A stretch of 36,329 bases of DNA from Acidimicrobiia bacterium (GTDB lineage: Bacteria; Actinomycetota; Acidimicrobiia; Acidimicrobiales; Aldehydirespiratoraceae). The translations under genes and the position numbers were made by a program. Below are positions 8,793 through 17,071 of the stretch, in pieces (positions within the stretch are counted from its first letter, which is position 1; each line of letters opens with the position of its first letter). A model generated the notes under the pieces. That model ran no database searches. It saw only the letters and a program-made list of their open reading frames with translations, and was not told the origin of the DNA. The stretch lies in contig JAHQYN010000022.1 in the NCBI GenBank assembly GCA_024421085.1, positions 1-36,329 on the forward strand, written 5' to 3'.

Positions 8793-10373
8793 ATGGACAC
8801 CATCGCCGACAACAACTGGTTGCTCACAGTCTTGGTCTTCGCTCCGCTCGCCGGGGCGTTGGTCATGGCCCTGATCCCCCAGCACGACGAGCAGTCCCAC
8901 AAGCAGGTGGCCCTGCTCACCTCGCTGGTCACCTTGGGGCTCGCCGCCTTCCTGCTGATCGACTTCGACTACGGCAGCGCCGGGTCGTTGCAGTACTTCG
9001 TGGACACCGAATGGATCGAGGTGATCGGTGCGGGTTACACGATCGGCGTCGACGGCATGTCGCTGCCGCTGATCGCGCTCACGGCCCTGATCATGCCGCT
9101 GGTGTTCGTATATTCGTGGAACCACATCCCCGAACCGGGCAATGCCAAAGCGTTCCTGATCCTGTCGCTGATCTTGGAGACAGGAATGATCGGCACTTTC
9201 GTCGCCCAGGACCTGGTCCTCTTCTTCGTCTTCTTCGAGGTTGTGCTGCTGCCGATGTTCTTCATGATCGCGGTCTGGGGCGGCGAGAACCGGCGCTACG
9301 CCTCGCTGAAGTTCTTCCTGTTCACCCTGTTCGGCTCGGCCCTGATGCTGCTTTCGTTCCTAGCTCTGTTCTTCCTCACCGAAGCGGAGACGTTCAACAT
9401 GTTGGAGTTGACCGAGATCGCCGGTGCGGGGATACCGCGGGGCACGCAGCTGCTGGTCTTCGGTGGCATGTTCTTGGGCTTCGGGGTGAAGGTGCCGATG
9501 TTCCCGTTCCACACCTGGCTGCCCGACGCCCACACCGAGGCACCGACCCAGGGTTCGGTGATCCTCGCTGCGGTGCTGTTGAAGCTCGGGACGTACGGTT
9601 TCATCCGCATCGCCATCCCCATGCTGCCCGAGGCCGCCGAGGCGTGGGCGCCGTGGATCGGCCTGTTGGCGGTGATCGGCATCATCTACGGCGCGCTCGG
9701 CTGTCTGGCCCAGACCGACATGAAACGCCTGATCGCCTTCTCCTCGGTTGCGCACATGGGTTTCGTGATGCTCGGCATTGCCACGCTGACCGACTTCGGA
9801 ATCAACGCCGCGATCTTCGGAATGGTCGCCCACGGGTTGATCACCGGGATGCTGTTCTTCATCGCGGGGTCGGTGAAGGAGCGCTATCACACCTTGGAGA
9901 TAAAGCGTCTCGGCGGGATGCTCGCCCAGGCCCCCCGCTTGGGCTGGATTCTGGGTTTCGTGTCGATGGCGTCTCTGGGCCTGCCTGGTCTTGCCGGTTT
10001 CTGGGGGGAGTTCCCGGCGATCCTCGCGGCCTACAACCCTGCCGGCGGACTCTCCGAGGAGGTTTTCCGCGCCTACATGGTCGTGGCGGCCATCGGCACC
10101 GTGCTCGCGGCCGGTTACCTGTTGTGGCTGCTGCAGCGCACGGCGATGGGCGAGCCGCCCGCCGAGTTCGCCGATGATCCCAACATCGTTGACGTGTCAA
10201 CGACCGAGTGGATCGCCTGGGCACCTCTGCTGTTGGGGATCGTGCTGTTCGGAGTTGCGCCCGGTCTGATCTTCGAGGTCACTGACCCCGCGGTGGGTGA
10301 GTCGCTCCACAAGTGTCTCGAGGCGGGTTGCCAGGCTGCTGATTTGGCAGCCTCGTCGGTGGGTGGAGGCTGA
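8793..10373 (+). CDS. nuoM: NADH-quinone oxidoreductase subunit M (NuoM)
   Basis: Antiporter-like proton-pumping subunit, 526 residues with about 14 transmembrane helices. Signature segments include FFEVVLLPMFFMIAVWGG (essential Glu), FGVKVPMFPFHTWLPDAHTE followed by APTQGSVILAAVLLKLGTYG, and LIAFSSVAHMGFVMLG. The ATG at 8793 gives MDTIADNNWLLTVLVFAPL, the usual NuoM beginning. It lies 18 bp after nuoL and 2 bp before nuoN. Length is normal for the family. Confidence 0.96.
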   Translation: MDTIADNNWLLTVLVFAPLAGALVMALIPQHDEQSHKQVALLTSLVTLGLAAFLLIDFDYGSAGSLQYFVDTEWIEVIGAGYTIGVDGMSLPLIALTALIMPLVFVYSWNHIPEPGNAKAFLILSLILETGMIGTFVAQDLVLFFVFFEVVLLPMFFMIAVWGGENRRYASLKFFLFTLFGSALMLLSFLALFFLTEAETFNMLELTEIAGAGIPRGTQLLVFGGMFLGFGVKVPMFPFHTWLPDAHTEAPTQGSVILAAVLLKLGTYGFIRIAIPMLPEAAEAWAPWIGLLAVIGIIYGALGCLAQTDMKRLIAFSSVAHMGFVMLGIATLTDFGINAAIFGMVAHGLITGMLFFIAGSVKERYHTLEIKRLGGMLAQAPRLGWILGFVSMASLGLPGLAGFWGEFPAILAAYNPAGGLSEEVFRAYMVVAAIGTVLAAGYLLWLLQRTAMGEPPAEFADDPNIVDVSTTEWIAWAPLLLGIVLFGVAPGLIFEVTDPAVGESLHKCLEAGCQAADLAASSVGGG

Positions 10374-10375
10374 CA

Positions 10376-11905
10376 GTGCTAGCCGGTATCGCGCCTGTGC
10401 TTGCTGCCGACGGATTCGTTCGTCCGGAGATCGACTGGCACGCGGCCGCGCCCGAGCTAACCCTGTTGGGTTTCGGTGCCCTGATCACCATGATCGACAT
10501 CGGCTGGCTCGAGCGTGCCCGAAGGATCGCCGCGCCCCTCGCCTCGTTAGCTCTGCTGGCGACGATGGTGCCGATAATCACCCTTGCCCTCGCCGGTGAC
10601 GACAGGTCGATGTTCGACGGCGGTTTCGTGGTCGACGACTACAGCCTGATCATGAAGGCCATGTTCGTGTTGGCCGGCTATGTGGTCGTGTTGATGTCGA
10701 CCAACTACATCGCCGAGGGGGACTATTGGGAGAACGAGTACTACGGCCTGTTGCTGAGCTCGATCCTGGGCATGATCCTGATGGCCTCGGCCCGAGACCT
10801 CATCTCCATCTTTGTGGCTCTCGAACTGCTGTCGATCCCGGCCTACATGCTGGCCACCTGGCGCAAACGCGACCTGAAGAGCAACGAGGCCGGTCTCAAG
10901 TACTACCTGATGGGGGTGTTCGCCTCGGCGGTGATGCTTTATGGCATGTCGCTGCTGTACGGAGCGACCGGCTCGACACTGCTGGTTGAGATCAATGACG
11001 CGGTCGGCGAAGCGGCCCGTCCCTCCGCGATCGTGGTGCTCGGCATCATCTTCGTGGTGGTCGGGTTCGCGTTCAAGGTGTCGGCGTTCCCGTTCCACAC
11101 CTGGGCGCCCGACACCTACGAGGGCTCTCCGACCCCGGTCACCGCGTTCATCTCGGTGGCCTCCAAAGCGGCCGGTTTCGTGGCCCTGCTGAACCTGGTG
11201 TTCGTAGGCTTTGTGGGCCGCGACGGCCTTGTGGGCCGCGACGACATCTTCGAACCGCTCATGTGGGTGTTGGCGGCCGCCTCGATGACTGCGGGCAACC
11301 TGATGGCCCTGCGCCAGACCAACATGGTGCGCCTGCTCGCCTATTCCGGTGTCGCCCAAGCGGGTTACATGCTGGCACCGCTGGCCGTGGCCGGATCGGT
11401 GCCCGACAAGGCCCTCACCGCCTCGGTCACCTACCTGGTGATCTACGCGGCGATGAACCTCGGTGCGTTCGCGGTGGTGATCGCGGTGGCCCGCAAGACC
11501 CGTTCCGCGGAGGTCTCCACCTATCGGGGCCTGTTCCATTACGCGCCGGGACTCACCGTGGCGATGACGATCTTCCTGTTCTCGTTGGCGGGTATCCCTC
11601 CGCTGGGGGGTTGGATTGCGAAGTTCCGGGTGATGGAGGCGCTCATCGAAGCGGAGACCTCAGCGGGCGTGGTGCTGGGCGTCTTCGTGGCCGTCAACTC
11701 GGTGATCGCTCTTTACTACTACGCCCGGGTCGGCTTCGGCATGTGGGCTGAGGAGGCCCCCGACGGTGATCTGACCCCTGTGAATGTTCCGCTCTCGTTG
11801 GGCGTCGCCCTCACCCTGACCGCAGCGATCACCATCGCCATGGGCGTTATACCCGGCGACATCGTCGGTCGCTTCACCGACGTGAGCCTGCTCGCCGGAG
11901 GCTGA
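10376..11905 (+). CDS. nuoN: NADH-quinone oxidoreductase subunit N (NuoN)
   Basis: Third antiporter-like pumping subunit and last gene of the nuo operon; 509 residues from a GTG two bases after the nuoM stop. Family segments include LISIFVALELLSIPAYMLA, FKVSAFPFHTWAPDTYEGSP followed by TPVTAFISVASKAAGF, and VRLLAYSGVAQAGYMLAPL. About 14 transmembrane helices are expected. After its stop only 53 bp precede the AAA ATPase gene, and no obvious rho-independent terminator was seen there, so transcription may continue. Confidence 0.96.
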   Translation: MLAGIAPVLAADGFVRPEIDWHAAAPELTLLGFGALITMIDIGWLERARRIAAPLASLALLATMVPIITLALAGDDRSMFDGGFVVDDYSLIMKAMFVLAGYVVVLMSTNYIAEGDYWENEYYGLLLSSILGMILMASARDLISIFVALELLSIPAYMLATWRKRDLKSNEAGLKYYLMGVFASAVMLYGMSLLYGATGSTLLVEINDAVGEAARPSAIVVLGIIFVVVGFAFKVSAFPFHTWAPDTYEGSPTPVTAFISVASKAAGFVALLNLVFVGFVGRDGLVGRDDIFEPLMWVLAAASMTAGNLMALRQTNMVRLLAYSGVAQAGYMLAPLAVAGSVPDKALTASVTYLVIYAAMNLGAFAVVIAVARKTRSAEVSTYRGLFHYAPGLTVAMTIFLFSLAGIPPLGGWIAKFRVMEALIEAETSAGVVLGVFVAVNSVIALYYYARVGFGMWAEEAPDGDLTPVNVPLSLGVALTLTAAITIAMGVIPGDIVGRFTDVSLLAGG

Positions 11906-11958
11906 CCCGCGGGCTTCGCCGGGGCAGTAGGGTTGCACGCAAAGGAGTTGACAAAACT

Positions 11959-13113
11959 ATGCGCGTCGAGCACTTGGTGGTAAAGAACTGGCGCAACTTC
12001 AAATCGGCGGACATAGCAGTTCATGACCGGGTCTTCATTGTCGGGCCGAATGCCTCTGGCAAGTCGAACCTGTTGGATGCACTACGATTCCTTCGTGACG
12101 TGGCCGCGATTGGTGGGGGCCTGCAACAAGCTTTGAGAACCCGCGGCGGGATCAAACATGTCCGGTGCTTGGCGGCGCGCAACTACAACAAGGGAAGAGT
12201 CGCTTTGGAAATCGGTCTACGCGACGACGAGGGTGATCGGTGGCGCTACGAACTTCATTTCAGCGCTGAGCGCCGAGGCATACATCGCCCAATCGTCCGC
12301 GAAGAGATCGTCAGACGCAACGAGGAGGTGGTACTTCAGCGACCTGATCAGGACGACGAGCAAGACTCGGAGTTGCTCACACAGACGGCTCTCGAGCAGG
12401 TGAGGTCGAATCGTGATTTCCGGGTCGTCACCGAATTCCTGGCGGGGATTCGGTACCGCCATCTCGTACCTCAGATCATTCGTGACCCGGAACTTGGTAA
12501 GGAGGACCAACAAGATCCGTTCGGCAGCGACATCTTGGTTGAGATTGCGCGGACCCGAGAAAAGACAAGAAATCTACGTTTGACGCTTGTCAACAAGGCC
12601 CTGAGTTCGGCGCTTCCACAACTCGAGCAGATGGTTTTGACCAGGGATGAGACCGGTAGTCCGCATTTGGAGGCACGTTACGGTCATTGGCGGGAACGGG
12701 GGGCAATTCAAGACGAGCGCGATTTTTCTGACGGTACCTTGCGGCTCATTGGGCTTCTGTGGCTGCTTGCCGAGCGCGCCTCAAAGGCGAACCGGGTGCT
12801 GTTGCTGGAGGAGCCAGAACTGTCATTGCATCCGGCGATTGTCAGGGAACTGCCGACAATTCTCAGCCGGGTGGTCCGAACAGGCGGTCCGCAGGTCATT
12901 CTCTCCACCCATTCCACCGACATGTTGGCAGACGAGGGACTCGGGCTTGACGAAGTGGTCGTGCTCCGTCCGAGTTCAGAGGGGACCGAAGCCCAGACTG
13001 CTTCCGAAATCGCTGGAATTGATGACCTTCTGAAGGCAGGCATGAACCTCGGTGAAATCGTGGAACCATACACGCGTCCGGAAGGGATCAGCGAACTCCC
13101 GCGGTTTCCTTGA
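11959..13113 (+). CDS. AAA (AAA_15/21-type) ATPase, probable defence-pair ATPase
   Basis: 384-residue ABC/RecF-like ATPase. It starts with a LVVKNWRNFKSADI segment and has a Walker A motif GPNASGKS at residues 29-36. An ABC-signature-like motif DFSDGTLRLIGLLWLL and Walker B RVLLLEEPELSLHP follow, with Glu284/Glu285, and then the switch LSTHSTD. This layout matches the ATPases of OLD, PARIS (AriA) and RloA-type systems, which work with a TOPRIM or other nuclease partner. AAGGAG at about 11942-11947 gives a good ribosome binding site for the ATG. The next gene encodes a TOPRIM-like protein and overlaps by one base. Third codon positions are visibly less GC-biased than in the nuo genes, suggesting acquisition. 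A defence role is inferred, not shown. Confidence 0.85.
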   Translation: MRVEHLVVKNWRNFKSADIAVHDRVFIVGPNASGKSNLLDALRFLRDVAAIGGGLQQALRTRGGIKHVRCLAARNYNKGRVALEIGLRDDEGDRWRYELHFSAERRGIHRPIVREEIVRRNEEVVLQRPDQDDEQDSELLTQTALEQVRSNRDFRVVTEFLAGIRYRHLVPQIIRDPELGKEDQQDPFGSDILVEIARTREKTRNLRLTLVNKALSSALPQLEQMVLTRDETGSPHLEARYGHWRERGAIQDERDFSDGTLRLIGLLWLLAERASKANRVLLLEEPELSLHPAIVRELPTILSRVVRTGGPQVILSTHSTDMLADEGLGLDEVVVLRPSSEGTEAQTASEIAGIDDLLKAGMNLGEIVEPYTRPEGISELPRFP

Positions 13114-13730
13114 TGCGAGTCGTTCGGTGCGCAGTTGAAGGAATCACGGATGAACCTGTTGCGGCAAAGCTCCTAGATTACGCGGGCCTCATGTCCCATC
13201 AATCCCTGAATGCGGGTGGCAAATCGAAACTCGATTCGAAACTGCCGGGCCTGAACCGCGCTGCCAAGATAGAGTCGCCGTGGCTAGTCCTGCGGGATCT
13301 GGACCATGACGATGTCGGGAAATGTGTCCCCCGACTCCGTTCGGACTTACTGCAAGGCCAAACCAATACGGGAATGTGTTTTCGAATTGCGGTACGTACA
13401 ATGGAAACCTGGTTGCTTGCAGACTACGAGAATTGCTCTCGTTTCTTTGGAGTTCCCCTCAACCGGATGCCCCCCCATGTCGAAACGCTACCCGACCCGA
13501 AACAGGCGCTCGTAGAGCTATGCCGCAAGTCAAGTCGTACCGCAATACGGAAGGGAATGGTTCCGCGAGCTGGCGGACGCCGGAAGGTTGGGGGGGAGTA
13601 CACGGCCTTGGTGCGCGAATTCGCTCGGGATGAATGGGATCCATCTCTGGCCCGCAACAACTCGCCGAGTCTTGATCGCGCGATGCGATGCCTTGAGCGG
13701 TTGCGAAGCAGCATCATTGATTCGGCTTAG
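13113..13730 (+). CDS. TOPRIM-like (DUF4276-like) partner of the AAA ATPase
   Basis: 205-residue protein. The N-terminal strand-turn VEGITDEPVAAKLL carries Glu9, and a later strand LVLRDLDHDD carries Asp62 and Asp64. This E...DxD arrangement is what TOPRIM-fold nucleases and DUF4276-type proteins show. The middle part (MCFRIAVRTMETWLLAD) also resembles DUF4276 members. The start is taken as the ATG at 13113, which shares its A with the ATPase stop (TGATG); a TTG one codon earlier is possible. Coupled translation with an AAA ATPase is the hallmark of two-component anti-phage modules. An RloB-like or other nuclease family is an alternative assignment. Catalysis is inferred from three acidic residues only. 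Confidence 0.7.
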   Translation: MRVVRCAVEGITDEPVAAKLLDYAGLMSHQSLNAGGKSKLDSKLPGLNRAAKIESPWLVLRDLDHDDVGKCVPRLRSDLLQGQTNTGMCFRIAVRTMETWLLADYENCSRFFGVPLNRMPPHVETLPDPKQALVELCRKSSRTAIRKGMVPRAGGRRKVGGEYTALVREFARDEWDPSLARNNSPSLDRAMRCLERLRSSIIDSA

Positions 13731-13739
13731 TCTGAGCAT

Positions 13740-14846
13740 GTGGGCAACCTTTCCGATAGCACGTCAGGCTGCCTGGAAGGCACTCTTGCGGATCGGTTGC
13801 GTCGCAGAATCGCTGAGCGGGGGCCGATGCCGGTGTCGGAATATGTGGACGCGGCGCTTTACGACGAACGCGAGGGCTTCTATCAGGCGGGAGGCCGGGC
13901 TGGACGGGGCGGCGACTTTCTCACGGCTCCGGAGGTCGGTCCGCTGTTCGGCGCTGTGATCTCACGGGCAATCGACGCCTGGTGGCGAGATTTCGGATGC
14001 CCACAGCAGTTCTGCGTGTTTGAGTGGGGGGCCGGACCGGGCACCCTTGCTCGAACGGTCATAGCTGCCGAACCCGAAGCGCTCCGCTCTGGAGCTCTGC
14101 GTTGGCATGCGATCGAACGGTCGGCTGCTCAGCGGGCTCAACATCTCGAACACCCGTCGCTGGTCTCGTCAGCGACCGGACCCGGCGATCCGGCTCGGGT
14201 CGGGGTGGTGCTGGCCAACGAGCTCCTGGACAATCTCGGATTCGACCTGTACGAACACCGTGGTCAGCAGTGGTTCGAACTGCGGGTCACCGAGGGCACC
14301 GGTCCAGACGAGTTCGCCACAGTCTCGGTCCCGGTAGCGGAGCTGTCGCCGGCTGTCGAGGAGCTCACAGCTCTGGTGGGGGTGCCTGTCCCAGAGGGGG
14401 TGCTCGTCGCCAGACAGCTCGCAGCCAGGGACTGGTTGGCGCAAGCTCTCGCTTCGCTGCGCACCGGTCGTGTGGTGGTGTTCGACTACGGCGCTACAAC
14501 CGCAGAACTCGCCGCTCGGGGCGGATGGCTGCGGACTCACGTCGGCCACAGTGGGGGCGATACGAACCGCTGGCTCAGAGATCCGGGGACCTGTGACATC
14601 ACCGTTGACGTCGCCACCGATCAACTAGAGCTGGTCCGCAAGGCCGACTCGAACCGCTCCCAAGCCGATTTCTTGAGAGCCCACGGCATCGACGACCTCG
14701 TCGCAGAGGGCAAGCGCCAATGGCAGGAGTCAGCCCACATTGGTGACCTCTCAGCTTTGCGCGCCCGCAGCAGAGTCCTTGAAACCGAAGCCCTCCTCGA
14801 CCCGTCCGGTCTAGGCGCTTTCCGCGCTATGGAATGGCTGATCTGA
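13740..14846 (+). CDS. MidA/NDUFAF7-family SAM-dependent methyltransferase (DUF185)
   Basis: 368-residue class I methyltransferase. The family pattern is complete: YYDE-like segment LYDEREGFYQAGG, then GDFLTAPEVGPLFGAVI, SAM-binding motif FEWGAGPGTLART, post-motif VLANELLDNLGFD, strand VVVFDYGA and late motif DPGTCDITVDV. Eukaryotic NDUFAF7 methylates an arginine of the NuoD homologue NDUFS2 and is required for complex I assembly. Bacterial members are mostly unstudied. Its position just after the nuo operon, separated only by the AAA/TOPRIM pair, makes NuoD a reasonable substrate. The GTG start at 13740 lies 9 bp after the preceding stop; an out-of-frame ATG overlaps it. Confidence 0.85.
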   Translation: MGNLSDSTSGCLEGTLADRLRRRIAERGPMPVSEYVDAALYDEREGFYQAGGRAGRGGDFLTAPEVGPLFGAVISRAIDAWWRDFGCPQQFCVFEWGAGPGTLARTVIAAEPEALRSGALRWHAIERSAAQRAQHLEHPSLVSSATGPGDPARVGVVLANELLDNLGFDLYEHRGQQWFELRVTEGTGPDEFATVSVPVAELSPAVEELTALVGVPVPEGVLVARQLAARDWLAQALASLRTGRVVVFDYGATTAELAARGGWLRTHVGHSGGDTNRWLRDPGTCDITVDVATDQLELVRKADSNRSQADFLRAHGIDDLVAEGKRQWQESAHIGDLSALRARSRVLETEALLDPSGLGAFRAMEWLI

Positions 14847-14935
14847 CCCACTGCACCCGTGGAGCCCCATGTTCCGCACGAGCGGGGTCGGCGCCAAAAA
14901 CCGATGTTCAGCCGCCATTTCAACGTTACCCTGAG

Positions 14936-14964
14936 TTGACTGCCGACAGGAAGCTTGCTGGAAT
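14936..14964 (+). promoter_or_regulatory. Possible promoter for the 15050 gene
   Basis: TTGACT (14936-14941) and TGGAAT (14959-14964) are separated by 17 bp, five and four matches to the sigma-70-type consensus. This would give a leader of roughly 80 nucleotides before the ATG at 15050. The evidence is the hexamers and spacing only. Confidence 0.3.
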
Positions 14965-15049
14965 CCCCGGGGTCCGGTGCAAGGTTGAAATCTTATAGTT
15001 GTGCGCCAGCGAGTGCGGTGCGGCATGTCTCTGAGTTAGACTTTCGGCG

Positions 15050-16306
15050 ATGGGACGGCCGAAGCGGCGAGGCGGGGGACGGGTCACCCCCAAGACGAAG
15101 CGGGTACATTTCGACGACGAACTCGGCTCTGATTTCGTGTTCCAAGATCGCGACTACCGGTACGAGGCCCAGTGGCAGCTTCCTGACGCCGATCCGCATT
15201 CCGGGTTCCAACTGAACCTGCTGGCTCGCGATGCCGAGTGCGTTCTCGAAGAAATTTCCGCCTCGGGTACGGTCGACATGAACGAGGTCGACTACTGGAG
15301 TTCCTGCATCCAGACCGCGATCGTGACCACGCGGTCGCCCGACGGTGTGGAACCGTCGGCAGTGCTGACGCACGCCGAGCGTGTCGGTGGCCCGGTGGGT
15401 GCCGTGCTGGCAGCCGCGGTTTCTGTCTACGGTCCTCCAGATGCCAGGCCGCAGGCTCGCCGCAGGCTGCGCCGTATCCGCGAGTCGCATGCCGATGTGC
15501 CAGCCTGGATCGAGATGTTGGGCAAGGCGGAGCCGCTGCGGGCGACGAGCACCACCGACCGGTGGGGCGAGCATTGCGAGGTTTGCATCGACTACCGGCG
15601 ACCCGACGGGACCGAGCACGGCGTGTCGGTCTCCATCGAGCCGTTCTGCTTGGGTATGGCGACGCGTTTCACTCTTGGCGCGCCCAGCACTCAGCGCGCC
15701 ACAACCGTCAGCAAGGATCAGATCGTCGAGGAGTTGGGCTTGGCTGACGCGCGGGCAATCGTCACAGCTGGCCTTGAGGTGCGCGGTGGGTTCGGAATCG
15801 ACGAGGATGGCTCGATCGCCGACTTCGACGAAGACCTTTGGGCCCTGCTGGAGCAGCGGTTGGAGTTGCTGCCCGAAGGGGGGCGCGCACCGGACGTGTC
15901 GGCTCTCGGAGCTGAAGAGGGGGCGGCCCACTTCACCGACTTCTTCTCGCGCGGTCCGCGCCTGGGCGAGCATCCAGACGAGATGCACGACCTGGGACGG
16001 ACCATGTTCGTCTTCGCCATGGTGTGTCGCGACCGCGACTTCCTGCGATGGACGCCGCTGAGGGTGGCCGTGTTCCTCGAGGACTGGCTTCCCGAGAACG
16101 GGCTTTTCTGCAGAGACTGCAACGAGTTGCACGAACACCCGCCCGACGAGGAGTGGTTCAGTACCGTCGAGTCGGTGTTCCCCCGCTGGCTGCGATACGC
16201 CGCCGGGCGCAGCGGCCTATCCGACGATGCCCTCAAAGAGAACCTGGCAGCGGCCCGCGGCCCGCTGAAACAGATGCGCCGCCGCGCAACCGACTCGCCC
16301 CGATAA
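15050..16306 (+). CDS. Hypothetical protein, 418 residues
   Basis: Not recognised. The protein is soluble, with no signal peptide or membrane helix. It begins with a basic stretch (MGRPKRRGGGRVTPKTKR) and has a long acidic and mixed middle. The C-terminal domain (about residues 300-410) reads like a conserved module, with LRWTPLRVAVFLEDWLPENG, then FCRDCNELHEHPPDEEW and FPRWLRYAAGRSGLSDDAL. The CRDC...H..H cluster could hold a metal, but the spacing does not match a zinc-finger family I know. Codon use matches the surrounding genes, so this is probably a resident gene. No clear ribosome binding site precedes the ATG, leaving the start uncertain. It stands alone between the methyltransferase and a convergent SnoaL-like gene. 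Confidence 0.7.
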   Translation: MGRPKRRGGGRVTPKTKRVHFDDELGSDFVFQDRDYRYEAQWQLPDADPHSGFQLNLLARDAECVLEEISASGTVDMNEVDYWSSCIQTAIVTTRSPDGVEPSAVLTHAERVGGPVGAVLAAAVSVYGPPDARPQARRRLRRIRESHADVPAWIEMLGKAEPLRATSTTDRWGEHCEVCIDYRRPDGTEHGVSVSIEPFCLGMATRFTLGAPSTQRATTVSKDQIVEELGLADARAIVTAGLEVRGGFGIDEDGSIADFDEDLWALLEQRLELLPEGGRAPDVSALGAEEGAAHFTDFFSRGPRLGEHPDEMHDLGRTMFVFAMVCRDRDFLRWTPLRVAVFLEDWLPENGLFCRDCNELHEHPPDEEWFSTVESVFPRWLRYAAGRSGLSDDALKENLAAARGPLKQMRRRATDSPR

Positions 16307-16362
16307 GTTGAAACACTTTGTGCCTAGACGGTACAGGGACTGTAGCGGCAGTTGCGGGAACC

Positions 16363-16812
16363 TCAGCGCCAGCCGGAGGCTATGTGTTCGAGCCACCACT
16401 GCGGGGCGTTGTCGATGAGGTTGGAGAGGTTGGAGTAGTCCCACCAGCGCTGGATCATGCCCTCGTCGGTGAGCTCCATGACCGAGGTGAACGGGTGGAC
16501 GATGCGTTCGCCGGTGTGGAAGACCCATTCCTCGGCGTGTTCGGTCACCACGAAGTGGTCCTCGGCAATCATGGTGCCCTCGACATGGTTGTGTTCTTGC
16601 ACCGGGTCGAGGCCGAGGTAGAGGCGGGCCACGATCTCGTCGGGTCCGTGGGCGCCGCCCATCGACTCGCCCGTTCCCGTGTCGACGTAGTTGGCCGTGT
16701 CGGTGAAGAACGAGGCGACTAGGTCCCAGTCGTGTGAGTAGAGGGCGTCCCAGTAGCGGGCGACGATCCCCTTGTTGCGTTCCTGAATGTTCTCGGTCTG
16801 GTCAGTGCTCAC
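16363..16812 (-). CDS. SnoaL/NTF2-like protein (limonene-epoxide-hydrolase type fold)
   Basis: 149-residue single-domain member of the NTF2-like superfamily. Typical features are the N-terminal helix NKGIVARYWDALYSHDWDLV, the FFTDTANYVDTG strand region, GPDEIVARLYLGL, and a C-terminal HPFTSVMELTDEGMIQRWWD strand pair. Members include polyketide cyclases, limonene-1,2-epoxide hydrolase and many orphan proteins, so no reaction can be assigned. The GTG start at 16812 is supported by GAGGAGG eight bases upstream on the minus strand. It is divergent from the two-component genes at 17072 across about 260 bp. It is not closely similar to the two-domain SnoaL proteins of the catabolic island, but it shares their fold. 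Confidence 0.8.
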   Translation of the reverse strand: MSTDQTENIQERNKGIVARYWDALYSHDWDLVASFFTDTANYVDTGTGESMGGAHGPDEIVARLYLGLDPVQEHNHVEGTMIAEDHFVVTEHAEEWVFHTGERIVHPFTSVMELTDEGMIQRWWDYSNLSNLIDNAPQWWLEHIASGWR

Positions 16813-17071
16813 CGTGTGTCCTCCTCGGGTCGGACCGAGTGCCTCTCAGCCTGACCCCGAAGAGTAGAACCCGAAGGTCGCGGGCACCTATCGGGGTACT
16901 CCGGAATTTGACGGCGAGCGGGGCGGCGGCGAGTCGGGCGGCGGCTCCGGAATTGCCGCGACCGGCAACCTGCCGGTGTCCGGTGATTCGGCGCAAGACT
17001 CGCATCCCCCAAGACTTATGGAACTCGAGGATAATAGACTCAAGACGCAGAACCAGAGACCGGGAGGTCGC

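Noticed and set aside
13588-13959. 123-codon open frame bridging the TOPRIM-like and methyltransferase genes
   Set aside because: It overlaps both supported genes in another frame and has no recognisable protein pattern.
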